Positions 8,668 through 18,567 of a DNA stretch of 64,000 nt are shown here, piece by piece. The first letter of the stretch is position 1, and each line of letters opens with the position of its first letter. The stretch is from CAIVAT01 sp049317265 (GTDB lineage: Bacteria; Bacteroidota; Bacteroidia; Bacteroidales; FEN-979), in contig JBMOIP010000012.1 of assembly GCA_049317265.1 (NCBI GenBank), positions 34,394 to 98,393 on the forward strand, read 5' to 3'. Made by a program: the position numbers and the translations under genes. Below the pieces are notes generated by a model. The model did no database searches. It was not told the DNA's origin and worked only from the letters and a program-made list of their open reading frames with translations.

Positions 8668-11600
8668 ATGAGTGAAGGTATAACAACTACCAGGTTAAGC
8701 AAAGCTGCTCGGGAATTTAACATTGGGATCAAGACCGTAGTGGATTTCCTTGTTAAGAAGGGTTTCCCGATGGACATGGATCCCAACGCGAAATTATCTC
8801 CGGAGATGTACAGTCTCCTGATGAAGGAGTTTGCGTCGGAAAAACATGTTAAAGAAGAGGCAAAGAAGATTGGGCTGCAATTTGCCACCCATGAAACGAT
8901 AACCATAGAAGACAAGAAAACGGCATTCAAGGATCGTGAGAAAGAACTTGATGACCTGTTTATCAAGAATGTCTCCATGGAGTTCGAGAAAAAGCAGCAC
9001 GACGCTGCCCGGAAGCCAAAGGAAGTTATTGCCAAAGAACCCGTTAAAGAAGAGAAGAAAGTTGAAGTCATACCTCCACAGGAAATTCCATCACCCCCTG
9101 TAACCATCCCGGAGGAAAAGTTGCCGGAACCGGTGGTTGTTGAAACACCACCTGTAACTCAGGCCCCCGAACCACCACCTCCACCCGTCGTCGTCGTCGT
9201 AGCCGAACCGGTCATTGCCGAAGCTCCGAAGAGTGAGGCTCCTGTTGAGCAAACACCTGAGCCACCTCAACAACCTGTTGAGGCACAGGCAACCGAACCT
9301 GTCGTTGAACCTGAACAAAAACCGACAAATGACTTAAAGATTGTCGGCAAAATGGACCTGGCTGTTTTTGAGAAAAAATTATCCAAAAAAGTTAAAACCC
9401 AACCCCAGCCGGAATCAGAAGTTCAGTTAACTCCGCTTCCAACCCCGGAACCGGAAGCGGTTGTTGAAGCAAAGCTGCCGGAAGAGGTTGTTCCTGTAGC
9501 AGCTGTGGTCGAAACTATTCCCGAAGAACCGGTAATCCAGAAACCGGCTGCCCCGGTGCAGGAGTCAAACTTTCTGCCTACCGAGCGGATCATTCTTGAA
9601 GGCCCGACCATCCTTGGTTCCATTATCCTTCCCGAACCTAAAAAATTCGAAAAGAAAAAACCACAACCCATTGCATCCTCCTCTGATGAGACCCTGAAGT
9701 CGAAAAAGAAGAAGCGTAAACGCATTAAACGCCAGGGCGAAGTTGGCACACCTTCCACCACAGCCAGTACGGATACTCCGCGGCTTGCGCTGCATAAGCC
9801 AACCCTTGCCAAGGATAAGAAATTCCATAAGGATATTCAGAAACCTGAAGTAACTTCAGAGGATATTGAAAAGCAGATCAAAGAAACCCTTGCACGGCTG
9901 AGTCCTTCTGGCAAATCAAAGGCATCGAAATACCGTAAAGCCAAGCGTGATGCCGTAAGCCACCAGATGCACCAGGAACAGGAGCGAATGGAAGAGGGCA
10001 AGCAGGTGATCAAGGTTACTGAATTTGTTACCGCCAATGAACTTGCATCGATGTTGAATGTCCCCGTCACAGATGTTATCTCCACCTGTATGGCGCTGGG
10101 TATGTTCGTATCCATCAATCAGCGTCTCGATGCTGAAACCCTCACCCTTGTTGCTGAAGAATTCGGACATAAAGTTGAATTCGTCAGTGTGGAAGTTCAG
10201 GAAGCCATCAAGCAGAATGAACCCGACAAACCTGAAGACCTGGTTGACCGTCCGCCCATTGTCACCGTTATGGGACATGTGGACCACGGGAAAACCAAAC
10301 TCCTCGATTTCATCAGGAGCACCAATGTGGTTGCAGGTGAAGCAGGGGGTATTACCCAGCACATCGGCGCTTATGAAGTACAGCGTGAAGACGGGAAAAA
10401 AATCACTTTCCTTGACACCCCTGGTCACGAAGCCTTCACGGCCATGCGTGCCCGTGGTGCAGGTATTACCGACGTTGCAATTATCGTGATTGCTTCCGAT
10501 GAAAATGTAATGCCCCAAACCCGCGAGGCCATTAACCATGCCCTTGCAGCAGGAGTTCCAATTGTTTTCGCATTCAATAAAATGGATAAAGCGAATGCAA
10601 ACCCTGAAAAGGTCCGCGAAGAGTTATCCAAGATGAATATCCTTGTTGAAGAGTGGGGCGGTAAATACCAGACCCAGGAGATCTCTGCTAAGGTTGGTAC
10701 CAATGTGGAATTACTGCTGGAGAAGGTATTGCTTGAAGCAGAAATGCTCAGCCTGAAAGCCAATCCCAAGAGGCTCGCCACAGGAACGGTCATTGAATCA
10801 TCCCTTGACAAGGGCCGTGGATACGTGGCAAAACTCCTGGTTCAAAACGGCACTTTGCGCGTTGGAGACATTGTTCTTGCCGGGGCAACCTATGGCAAAG
10901 TAAAGGCGATGTACAACGAGCGTAATATTCCTATCAAGGAAGCAGGTCCTTCACAACCCATGCTGATGCTTGGCCTGAACGGAGCTCCACAGGCTGGTGA
11001 CGGTTTCAATGTCATGGCCGATGAAAAAGAGTCGAAACTCATTGCCACCAAGCGCTTGCAGCTGCAGCGTGAGCAGGGTTTGCGTACCCAGAAGCACATC
11101 ACCCTGGATGAGATCGGAAGACGTATCGCCATTGGTGACTTCAAAGAACTCAACATCATTGTCAAGTGCGATGTGGACGGTTCTGTTGAAGCGCTTTCAG
11201 ATTCACTGTTGAAATTATCCAATGAGGAGGTAATGGTTAATGTGATCCACAAATCGGTTGGTGCCATTACTGAATCTGACGTCTTGCTGGCATCTGCTTC
11301 TAACGCGATTATTGTTGGATTCCAGGTGCGCCCATCTGTGAATGCACGCAAACTTGCAGAAGCAGAACAGATCGACATCCGTCTCTATTCAATTATTTAC
11401 CAGGCCATTGAAGAGATCAAGGCCGCTATCGAAGGTATGTTGTCCCCTGAAATCGAGGAGAAGATCCTATGCAACATTGAAGTCCGTGATGTGTTCAAAA
11501 TCACCAAAGTGGGTTCTGTTGCCGGCTGTATGGTGCTCGACGGAAAAGTGACCAGGAATACCAAAATCAGGGTAATCCGCGATGGCATTGTGGTACATAC

Positions 11601-11754
11601 CGGCATGCTGGGATCTCTCAAACGCTTCAAGGACGATGTGAAGGAAGTTCAAACCGGCTATGAATGCGGGTTAAATATTGACAACTTCAATGACATCAAA
11701 GTGGGAGATATCGTTGAAGGTTACGAGCTTACCGAAGTAAAAAGGAAACTTTAA
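8668..11754 (+). CDS. infB: Translation initiation factor IF-2
   Basis: The 1028-residue GTPase brings initiator tRNA to the 30S subunit. An IF2_N-type helical domain (about 5-60) is followed by a long low-complexity linker (about 115-330) rich in Pro, Glu and Val, and a lysine-rich stretch KSKKKKRKRIKRQG. A second IF2_N domain follows (about 450-500). The GTPase domain carries GHVDHGKT (536-543), DTPGH (about 583) and NKMD (about 637), followed by the usual domains II, III and IV. Expanded N-terminal linkers are common in Bacteroidota. The gene ends eight bases before the stop of purA on the other strand, with no terminator hairpin between them. Confidence 0.97.
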   Translation: MSEGITTTRLSKAAREFNIGIKTVVDFLVKKGFPMDMDPNAKLSPEMYSLLMKEFASEKHVKEEAKKIGLQFATHETITIEDKKTAFKDREKELDDLFIKNVSMEFEKKQHDAARKPKEVIAKEPVKEEKKVEVIPPQEIPSPPVTIPEEKLPEPVVVETPPVTQAPEPPPPPVVVVVAEPVIAEAPKSEAPVEQTPEPPQQPVEAQATEPVVEPEQKPTNDLKIVGKMDLAVFEKKLSKKVKTQPQPESEVQLTPLPTPEPEAVVEAKLPEEVVPVAAVVETIPEEPVIQKPAAPVQESNFLPTERIILEGPTILGSIILPEPKKFEKKKPQPIASSSDETLKSKKKKRKRIKRQGEVGTPSTTASTDTPRLALHKPTLAKDKKFHKDIQKPEVTSEDIEKQIKETLARLSPSGKSKASKYRKAKRDAVSHQMHQEQERMEEGKQVIKVTEFVTANELASMLNVPVTDVISTCMALGMFVSINQRLDAETLTLVAEEFGHKVEFVSVEVQEAIKQNEPDKPEDLVDRPPIVTVMGHVDHGKTKLLDFIRSTNVVAGEAGGITQHIGAYEVQREDGKKITFLDTPGHEAFTAMRARGAGITDVAIIVIASDENVMPQTREAINHALAAGVPIVFAFNKMDKANANPEKVREELSKMNILVEEWGGKYQTQEISAKVGTNVELLLEKVLLEAEMLSLKANPKRLATGTVIESSLDKGRGYVAKLLVQNGTLRVGDIVLAGATYGKVKAMYNERNIPIKEAGPSQPMLMLGLNGAPQAGDGFNVMADEKESKLIATKRLQLQREQGLRTQKHITLDEIGRRIAIGDFKELNIIVKCDVDGSVEALSDSLLKLSNEEVMVNVIHKSVGAITESDVLLASASNAIIVGFQVRPSVNARKLAEAEQIDIRLYSIIYQAIEEIKAAIEGMLSPEIEEKILCNIEVRDVFKITKVGSVAGCMVLDGKVTRNTKIRVIRDGIVVHTGMLGSLKRFKDDVKEVQTGYECGLNIDNFNDIKVGDIVEGYELTEVKRKL

Positions 11755-11762
11755 AAGGGAGA

Positions 11763-13052
11763 CTAGCGCTGCAGGGTCTGCATCCTGTCGGGGCCGATGG
11801 ATATCGTATCAACCGGTAATCCAACTTCACGCTCAACGTACTGTACATATTCCGCCAGGGCTTGCGGCATGTCATCAACCACCTTGCAGGTGTCCAGATT
11901 TGTATTCCATCCGGCCATTTTTTTATACACAGGCTCTATGGTCTCATCACACAGGTCAAACGGAAAACCATCTATTATTTTATTGTCCCTCTGGTAGTCA
12001 GTACAGATATTGATGGAAGGAAACGGATTTAACACATCCCCCTTCATCATGATCAAACTGTCAACGCCATTCAGCATGATGGAATATCTAAGTGCGGGGA
12101 GGTCAAGCCAGCCACAACGGCGCGGACGCCCGGTGGTAGATCCGAACTCATTTCCGCCAACCCGCAATTTTTCCCCGTCTGCATCATGCAATTCCGTGGG
12201 GAAAGGGCCGCTGCCAACACGGGTACAATAGGCTTTAAAAATACCATAGATCTTTCCAACCCGGTGAGGAGAAATACCCAGACCCGAACAAACACCGGCA
12301 GTGATTGTATTGGAGGAGGTAACAAACGGATAGGAGCCAAAATCCACATCAAGCATGGTACCCTGGGCGCCTTCTGCAAGCACCTTTTTGCCCTCATCGA
12401 GGCATTTATTCAGGAATACTTCACTGTCTATGATCTTCAGGGCCCGCAGCCTTTCAATTGAATCAAACCATTTCTGCTCATAAGCCGCGAAACCGAGGCC
12501 GTCTAAAAGGTGTGCTGCATCATCGAAACCCAGGTGCCTGATCGTATCCAGGTGAACTGATTTAAGTTGTTCATACTGGGCATGGAAGTTATGGTCATTG
12601 ATGTTACCGACTCGCAATCCATTCCGTCCGTATTTATCCGTATAGGTCGGGCCAATTCCTTTTAAGGTTGATCCGATTTTTGCGTTTCCTTTGTCTGACT
12701 CAAGCGCGGCATCCATGAGCCTGTGGGATGGCAGGATCAGGTGCGCCCGCCGTGACACAAGAAGATTATCCTCGGGCGTCATTCCCGCTTCCCGGAGTTT
12801 GTCAATCTCTTTGAACAGGATAAACGGATCAATAATGACCCCATTTCCAATCACATTAAGGGTTTGCTTGTGAAATATCCCGGATGGGATCGTATGAAGG
12901 ACAAACTTATTACCGCCGAAAATAATGGTATGGCCAGCGTTGGGACCTCCCTGAAAACGTGCAATTACATCATAATTCGGTGTAAATACATCCACGATCT
13001 TACCTTTTCCTTCATCCCCCCATTGGAGTCCGAGGATCACATCAACCTTCAT
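11763..13052 (-). CDS. purA: Adenylosuccinate synthetase
   Basis: This 429-residue enzyme joins IMP and aspartate, using GTP, in the first committed step to AMP. It shows the P-loop-like LGLQWGDEGKGKIVD at residues 7-21, GPNAGHT, the IMP-site region GSTLKGIGPTYTDKYGRNGLR, and TTGRPRRCGW near 300. Length is normal. It lies nine bases downstream of the fur-like gene on the same strand, so the two are probably co-transcribed. It converges with infB with almost no spacer. Confidence 0.97.
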   Translation of the reverse strand: MKVDVILGLQWGDEGKGKIVDVFTPNYDVIARFQGGPNAGHTIIFGGNKFVLHTIPSGIFHKQTLNVIGNGVIIDPFILFKEIDKLREAGMTPEDNLLVSRRAHLILPSHRLMDAALESDKGNAKIGSTLKGIGPTYTDKYGRNGLRVGNINDHNFHAQYEQLKSVHLDTIRHLGFDDAAHLLDGLGFAAYEQKWFDSIERLRALKIIDSEVFLNKCLDEGKKVLAEGAQGTMLDVDFGSYPFVTSSNTITAGVCSGLGISPHRVGKIYGIFKAYCTRVGSGPFPTELHDADGEKLRVGGNEFGSTTGRPRRCGWLDLPALRYSIMLNGVDSLIMMKGDVLNPFPSINICTDYQRDNKIIDGFPFDLCDETIEPVYKKMAGWNTNLDTCKVVDDMPQALAEYVQYVEREVGLPVDTISIGPDRMQTLQR

Positions 13053-13061
13053 AACAGAATA

Positions 13062-13514
13062 TTACTTCTTTGATTTTGAATTACCGTAAAATGTAAGTGC
13101 GTAATGGGTTATGTTTACATTAAACATCCCTTCAACATGGGCTTTCATCTCTTCGATACGGGGGTCATAAAATTCAATGACATCGCCTGAGTCTTCAAAA
13201 ATGAAATGATCATGTTGTCTCAGCAACGTTGATTTTTCAAACTGGGCATAGTTGGTTCCAAACTGATGCTTTGTGACAAGGCCACAATCAAGAAGTAACT
13301 CAATTGTATTGTAAAGTGTTGCCCTGCTTACCCGGTATTTGTGATTTTTCATCCGGATGTACAGGGTCTCTATATCGAAATGTCCGTCAGTAGCAAAAAT
13401 TTCCTTTAAAATTGTGTAACGCTCGGGGGTTTTACGGTGTCCATGCCGTTCAAGGTAGTCGGTGAATAGGTTCCGGGCAGTTTCGATAATATCTTCCATA
13501 GGTTTTTTGATCAT
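13062..13514 (-). CDS. Fur-family transcriptional regulator without CxxC zinc cysteines
   Basis: The 150-residue protein has the Fur winged-helix domain (about 10-85, with RYTILKEIF and RVSRATLYNTIELLLDCGLV) and the dimerisation domain beginning HDHFIF (101-106). In typical Fur proteins that motif is HDHLICLDCG. Here both cysteines are replaced (F106 and S109), so the structural zinc site at this position is absent, while the regulatory His-Asp-His remains. It may be a PerR-, Zur- or Fur-like paralogue; the metal cannot be told. Translation could start at Met1 or at Met6 (MEDII). It leads a two-gene transcript with purA. Confidence 0.88.
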   Translation of the reverse strand: MIKKPMEDIIETARNLFTDYLERHGHRKTPERYTILKEIFATDGHFDIETLYIRMKNHKYRVSRATLYNTIELLLDCGLVTKHQFGTNYAQFEKSTLLRQHDHFIFEDSGDVIEFYDPRIEEMKAHVEGMFNVNITHYALTFYGNSKSKK

Positions 13515-13587
13515 ATTGCAAAATTTGCCATAAAGGTAAACAATAATCAGTATTTAGAACGAATAAAAATAAATTTTTTTCGAAAAA

Positions 13588-15810
13588 TTAATTTATCCTG
13601 GTAACATGTGTAATACCTTCCACCAATTTCAGCTTGTTCAATGCATCGAAAAGGTTCGCTGTATTCTTGACATACAGTGCAATGGAGCCTTCGGTGAGCC
13701 CGTTAATTGCATCGATGTGAAATGATTTAATATTCAGGTTCAAATCATTGGATATAATTTGAGAGATCTCATTTGTAAGTCCCTGCCTGTCAATACCAAT
13801 CACTTTAATTTCTGCCAGGAAAGAGATGGACTCATGATGAGCCCAGTTTACCCTGACCATCTTGTTGCCAAGAACGGTTATTTGTTCCTGTGCTTTTATA
13901 CATTTAGTCCGGTGAATTTGCATCGGTTGGAAGTCAGAAACAACCAGGCCGATCACCTCATCACCCGGAATAGGATTACAACAGGGAGCAGCTACATAAT
14001 CAATGGCCAGGGCTTTTAACTTGATTTCCTGGTCAGGCATGCCAGATTTTATGCTTTCAGGTTCAACGCTCTCCTCGTCATCCCATCCGTTGCCCCTTGT
14101 GCCCCCCCGCGAGATGTAGCTTAACCAGCCATTGCGCACATTGGAAGCTGCAAAAAGCTTCACATCCTTCTCTCCTATCGTACCGTGAGAAACGGAATAA
14201 TAGAGATCAACGATGCTGCTGAAGTTATTGGCCATCAGGAACTTCTTGATGTTGCCGTTGGAGAACTCAAGTCCATGGTGTTCAAACCAGTTCCCCAGAT
14301 CCTCTTTTCCTGCCTTTGCATATTTTTTTTTCTCTGCCCTCACAGCCAGCTTAATACTTGATTTCGCCCTTGTGGTTACCACATAATTCAGCCACTCTTC
14401 CCTGGGCGCCTGCTTCATCGAGGTAATTATCTCCACCTGCTGTCCGTTTGTCAGGACATGGGTGATGGGAACAAGCTTCTTATCAACTTTTGCCCCGATG
14501 CACGTATCGCCAAGTTCGCTGTGTATGGCATAGGCAAAATCGAGCACCGTGGAATTGGCAGGGAGGGAACGCAACTCGCCCTGGGGTGTAAAAACAGATA
14601 TCTCGTCAAGAAAAAAGAACCCTTTAACGTCATCAATAAACGACAATGCATCTGCATCCGGACTTTCGATCATCTCCTTGATCCGGTCAAGCCAGTTGTC
14701 GAGCCGGCTGTTGATGTGCATCGCCTCCTTGTACTTCCAGTGGGCAGCATAACCCTTCTCGGCAATGTCATCCATCCGTCGTGAGCGAATCTGGATCTCA
14801 ACCCACTGGCCTGTATGGCTCATCACGGTGGTATGCAATGCCTCATAGCCGTTTGCCTTGGGGATCGATATCCAGTCACGCAACCTGTCCATATTCGGGC
14901 GATAAAAGTCCGTTATGGCTGAATAGACTTTCCAGCAATCCGATTTTTCAGTTTCAACAGGTGAGTCAATCACGATCCGGATGGCAAAAATATCATAGAT
15001 CTCTTCAAATGGGACCTCCTTTTTCTGCATTTTCAGCCAGATTGCCGCTATAGATTTCTCCCGGTCATGGATTTCAAACACAAATCCCTTCTCCGCCAGC
15101 GCTTTTTTAATGGGGTAAATGAACTTGTTGACGAAGCGTGACCGGCTTTTTGCAGATTCCTTCAGCTTGGTCGAGATTGTTTCAAAAACACCCGGTTCGG
15201 TATATTTAAGCGCAAGATCTTCCAGTTCGCTTTTAATCGCATGCAAACCGAGGCGATGGGCCAGCGGTGCATAAAGGTAGATGGTTTCGGAAGCTATTTT
15301 CAGCTGCTTTTCATGCGAGAGCGCATCAAGCGTTCGCATATTGTGCAGTCTGTCGGCAAGTTTGATCAGGATGACCCTGACATCGTCGGAAAGCGTCAGA
15401 AGTATCTTCTTGAAATTCTCGGCAGGGATCGATGGCGTATGCTGGTTAAAGATCCCCTTGATCTTGGTAAGTCCGTCAATAATAGCTGCAACCTTGTCAC
15501 CAAACAGGCCCCTGATATCTTCAATGGTATACTCCGTGTCTTCAACCACATCGTGCAGCAAAGCACATATGATGGAAGTGGCACCCAGACCGATTTCACC
15601 GGCGGCAATCGTTGCAACACAAAGCGGGTGGTAAATGTAGGGTTCCCCGGTTTTCCTGCGCATATCCTTATGCGCTTCAAGGGCCATTTTAAAGGCCTTG
15701 TGGACAATCTTTTTATCAACCGGATTTCTTGGTTTCCATAATCTCAGCAGGTTGCGGTAACGTTTGAGAATTTCACGTTTTTCAACTTCTGAATCCTGCT
15801 GATACTTCAT
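13588..15810 (-). CDS. Bifunctional (p)ppGpp synthetase/hydrolase, RelA/SpoT
   Basis: The protein makes and degrades the stringent-response alarmones. The hydrolase HD domain has HPLCVATIAAGE and the catalytic HDVVEDT. The synthetase domain includes ISIPKANGYEALHTTV and the regions around it. A TGS domain (ISVFTPQGELRSLPANSTVLDFAYAIH in part), a conserved-cysteine region with CCNPIPGDEVIG, and a C-terminal ACT domain complete the long RSH layout. Both active sites look intact, so it is probably the bifunctional Rel type. I prefer the Met at 15810 (MKYQQDSEVEK) over the Met at 15834, because a TATTTTTG promoter box ends only two bases before the longer start and would place transcription initiation inside that codon. 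Confidence 0.93.
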   Translation of the reverse strand: MKYQQDSEVEKREILKRYRNLLRLWKPRNPVDKKIVHKAFKMALEAHKDMRRKTGEPYIYHPLCVATIAAGEIGLGATSIICALLHDVVEDTEYTIEDIRGLFGDKVAAIIDGLTKIKGIFNQHTPSIPAENFKKILLTLSDDVRVILIKLADRLHNMRTLDALSHEKQLKIASETIYLYAPLAHRLGLHAIKSELEDLALKYTEPGVFETISTKLKESAKSRSRFVNKFIYPIKKALAEKGFVFEIHDREKSIAAIWLKMQKKEVPFEEIYDIFAIRIVIDSPVETEKSDCWKVYSAITDFYRPNMDRLRDWISIPKANGYEALHTTVMSHTGQWVEIQIRSRRMDDIAEKGYAAHWKYKEAMHINSRLDNWLDRIKEMIESPDADALSFIDDVKGFFFLDEISVFTPQGELRSLPANSTVLDFAYAIHSELGDTCIGAKVDKKLVPITHVLTNGQQVEIITSMKQAPREEWLNYVVTTRAKSSIKLAVRAEKKKYAKAGKEDLGNWFEHHGLEFSNGNIKKFLMANNFSSIVDLYYSVSHGTIGEKDVKLFAASNVRNGWLSYISRGGTRGNGWDDEESVEPESIKSGMPDQEIKLKALAIDYVAAPCCNPIPGDEVIGLVVSDFQPMQIHRTKCIKAQEQITVLGNKMVRVNWAHHESISFLAEIKVIGIDRQGLTNEISQIISNDLNLNIKSFHIDAINGLTEGSIALYVKNTANLFDALNKLKLVEGITHVTRIN

Positions 15811-15835
15811 TTGTGACCATTTTCTTAATACCATG

Positions 15836-15843
15836 CAAAAATA
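15836..15843 (-). promoter_or_regulatory. Candidate -7 box TATTTTTG for relA/spoT
   Basis: On the minus strand TATTTTTG matches TAnnTTTG. It predicts transcription from about 15831, a 20-base leader to the Met at 15810, and excludes the Met codon at 15832-15834 as the main start. No clear -33 element was seen. Confidence 0.45.
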
Positions 15844-15898
15844 GTTAAAATTTAGAATGAATTGAGATAATGTGCCCTTATCGGGGGGAGAAAATTAT

Positions 15899-15906
15899 TA
15901 CTTTTG
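15899..15906 (+). promoter_or_regulatory. -7 box TACTTTTG for the T9SS surface protein
   Basis: TACTTTTG fits TAnnTTTG and lies 29 bases before the ATG at 15936, giving a leader of about 24 bases. The intergenic space is shared with the divergent relA/spoT promoter. Confidence 0.5.
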
Positions 15907-15935
15907 ACGATATATTCTGAAGCTACTTTCCCGAG

Positions 15936-18548
15936 ATGTTCAACCGACTGATAAAGCGTCTGCTGCTGGCTGTCCTGGTATTTTGCCTTGCCTTGCCTTC
16001 CATGGTTTTTGCCACCCATCAGCGGGCTGCGGAGATAACCTTCAGGTATATCAAGGATTTAACCTACGAGATCACCCTGATCTCCTATACCTTTACACCT
16101 AGTCCTGCCAACGCATACCGCGAATACCTTACTGTCAATTGGGGTGACGGAACAGCAACCGAAATCAAACGGGATACCATCAAATACCTGCCGGATGATA
16201 TCACTTACAATCGTTATAGCGGACGTCATGATTTTCCTGCGTCGGCCACCTACACCATCTCCTGTGAGGACCCAAACCGCAATGGGGGGATTATCAACAT
16301 CCCCAACTCCATAAACACCCCGTTGTATATCTATTCCGAACTTACCATCAGCCCTTTTCTTGGGGGACAGGACAACTCCCCTGTCCTGCTGATGCCACCC
16401 ATTGATAATGGTTGTGTTGACCAGGTTTTTTATCATAATCCCGGCGCCTATGACGTGGATGGCGACAGCCTCTCCTTTAAACTGGTTCCCTGCAGGGGCG
16501 CACTCGGGCAGGTCATCCCCGGATACACCTACCCGAAAGCATCCAACAGTTTGACATTGAATCCTGTAACCGGGGATTTGATCTGGGACAGCCCCCAGCA
16601 GCAGGGAGAATATAACATCGCCATCCTTGTCGAAGAGTGGCGTAACGGGTACAAAATAGGTTCAGTCCTCCGCGACATGCAGATCATTGTGCTGGCATGC
16701 AACAATAAACCACCGGTAATCGACTCCGTATATGACACCTGCGTTGAAGCTGGTAAAATTCTGAGATTTCCTGTTTCGGCTCATGACACCATCATTGACA
16801 AAATCACCCTGACTGGTACAGGAGGGCCTTTGATCCTGAAAGAGAGCCCGGCAACGCTGGAACCGAATCCTGCTGTAGGGTATGGCTATGTGCAATCTGT
16901 TTTTCGCTGGAATACGGTGTGCAACCATGTGCAGAACCGCAACTACCAGGTTTTCTTCAAAGCAAAGGACAACTCAGTACCGGTGAGCCTAGTAGCCATC
17001 AAGTCTATTAATATCAAGGTGATAGGCCCGGCGCCTAAAAACCTGGCAACAAACCCAATGGGAAATACAGTCACCCTGAGCTGGGACAGCTACACCTGTC
17101 CCAATGCAAAAGGATACTACATCTATCGCAAAGCCGACTCTACCGGTTACATTCCCGACTACTGCGAAACAGGGGTGCCTGCCTACCTCGGATACACTAA
17201 AATAGCCGTGGTGACTGACATCAGCAGTGTTACTTTCCTGGATGACAATCATGGGGCCGGGCTTATGCGCGGACTGAAGTACTGCTACCTTGTGGTGGCC
17301 TATTATCCCGACAAGGCTGAAAGCTATGCTTCCAATGAAGCGTGTGCCTCCCTGAAGAAGGACCTTGCGGTGATAACCAATGCAAGCGTCCTCACCACAA
17401 ACGGGGAGAGCGGGAAAGTTTATATAGCCTGGTCCAAGCCTACAGAGCTAGATACCATTCAGATACCGGGACCTTACAAATATCTCATCTCCCGTTCAAG
17501 GTCCGATCTTCCGGGACAGTTTGCACTTATTGACTCCATTACCAGCCTTGACGATACCACACTGACTGACAACCAGCTGAACACCACACTGTTTCACTAC
17601 TCCTACCGGATCGATCTTTACAATGTAACACCCGGGAACCGGTTCCTGGTAGGCTCATCCCAGGCAGCAACAACCATGTTTCTTAATGCGGAACCTACCG
17701 ACAGAATGATTAAGCTAAGCTGGAACAATGAAGTTCCCTGGATCAACCATGAATTTACAATTTACCGCAAAGATCCGGGAGGAGCCGGTTTTGACTCTGT
17801 GGGCTTCAGCACACTTCCCAGGTTTAATGACCAGGGGCTCATCAACGGATTGAACTATTGCTATAAAATTAAAAGCATCGGAAACTATTCTGCCCCGGGG
17901 TTTGTTGATCCCATCATTAATTTCTCACAAGAGACCTGCGCCACCCCCATCGACAATGTCCCCCCCTGTCCTCCGCTTCTGACCATCAATACCTTATGTG
18001 AAACATCCATGAATGTATTGTCGTGGGCTAGACCGGGTGATACTTGTTCCGGCGACATTGCCAGGTATTACATTTACTTTAGTCCCAACCATCGACAGCC
18101 TGTTCTCATTGATTCTGTGAACGATCCTCACGACACCACATTCATACACATGCCGCCCGGATCCATAGCCGGCTGCTATGGTGTTTCAGCCATCGATTCT
18201 GTCGGAAACCTCAGTGACACCAGCAACATTATCTGTGTCGATATAACTTCTTGCCCCCAGTATACCCTGCCGAACATCTTCACGCCCAATGGCGACGGAA
18301 CTAATGATTTTTTCATACCCTTTCCGCTCTATACCTCCATCAGCGAAGTTCAGCTGAAAATGTATGACCGGTGGGGCAAACTTGTTTTTGAATCAAATAA
18401 CCCTGGAATACAGTGGGATGGCAAAGACAAAACAACAAACCAGCCATGCAGCGACGGGACATATTTCTACATCTGTGATGTTTATGAAATCACCCTCAAT
18501 GGCATTGTCAAGCGAAATCTTCATGGCACAGTGACAATCCTGCGGTAG
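15936..18548 (+). CDS. T9SS type B sorting domain surface protein
   Basis: The 870-residue protein has a signal peptide (1-27, ending MVFA). A large extracellular part follows, with fibronectin type III-like segments between about 365 and 770 (VTLSWDSYTCPNAKGYYIYR, IKLSWNNEVPWINHEFTIYR). It ends in a gliding-motility-associated type B C-terminal domain, LPNIFTPNGDGTNDFF through the final strand (about 783-870). Type B substrates cross the outer membrane through the type IX system, commonly with a PorP/SprF partner. It belongs to a widespread group of large Bacteroidota surface proteins of unknown binding target. It has its own -7 box, and lepA follows 19 bases after the stop. Confidence 0.88.
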   Translation: MFNRLIKRLLLAVLVFCLALPSMVFATHQRAAEITFRYIKDLTYEITLISYTFTPSPANAYREYLTVNWGDGTATEIKRDTIKYLPDDITYNRYSGRHDFPASATYTISCEDPNRNGGIINIPNSINTPLYIYSELTISPFLGGQDNSPVLLMPPIDNGCVDQVFYHNPGAYDVDGDSLSFKLVPCRGALGQVIPGYTYPKASNSLTLNPVTGDLIWDSPQQQGEYNIAILVEEWRNGYKIGSVLRDMQIIVLACNNKPPVIDSVYDTCVEAGKILRFPVSAHDTIIDKITLTGTGGPLILKESPATLEPNPAVGYGYVQSVFRWNTVCNHVQNRNYQVFFKAKDNSVPVSLVAIKSINIKVIGPAPKNLATNPMGNTVTLSWDSYTCPNAKGYYIYRKADSTGYIPDYCETGVPAYLGYTKIAVVTDISSVTFLDDNHGAGLMRGLKYCYLVVAYYPDKAESYASNEACASLKKDLAVITNASVLTTNGESGKVYIAWSKPTELDTIQIPGPYKYLISRSRSDLPGQFALIDSITSLDDTTLTDNQLNTTLFHYSYRIDLYNVTPGNRFLVGSSQAATTMFLNAEPTDRMIKLSWNNEVPWINHEFTIYRKDPGGAGFDSVGFSTLPRFNDQGLINGLNYCYKIKSIGNYSAPGFVDPIINFSQETCATPIDNVPPCPPLLTINTLCETSMNVLSWARPGDTCSGDIARYYIYFSPNHRQPVLIDSVNDPHDTTFIHMPPGSIAGCYGVSAIDSVGNLSDTSNIICVDITSCPQYTLPNIFTPNGDGTNDFFIPFPLYTSISEVQLKMYDRWGKLVFESNNPGIQWDGKDKTTNQPCSDGTYFYICDVYEITLNGIVKRNLHGTVTILR

Positions 18549-18554
18549 ATTTCA

Positions 18555-18562
18555 TATCTTTG
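18555..18562 (+). promoter_or_regulatory. -7 box TATCTTTG immediately before lepA
   Basis: TATCTTTG is the most frequent form of the Bacteroidota -7 element. It ends five bases before the GTG start of lepA, so the predicted transcription start coincides with the start codon and the mRNA would be leaderless. No TTTG was found at the -33 position. Confidence 0.55.
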
Positions 18563-18567
18563 CACCC

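Noticed and set aside
9115..9780. Low-complexity Pro/Glu/Val region as a separate adhesin or fusion
   Set aside because: It is in frame between the N-terminal and GTPase parts of IF-2 and is the usual disordered linker of that protein.
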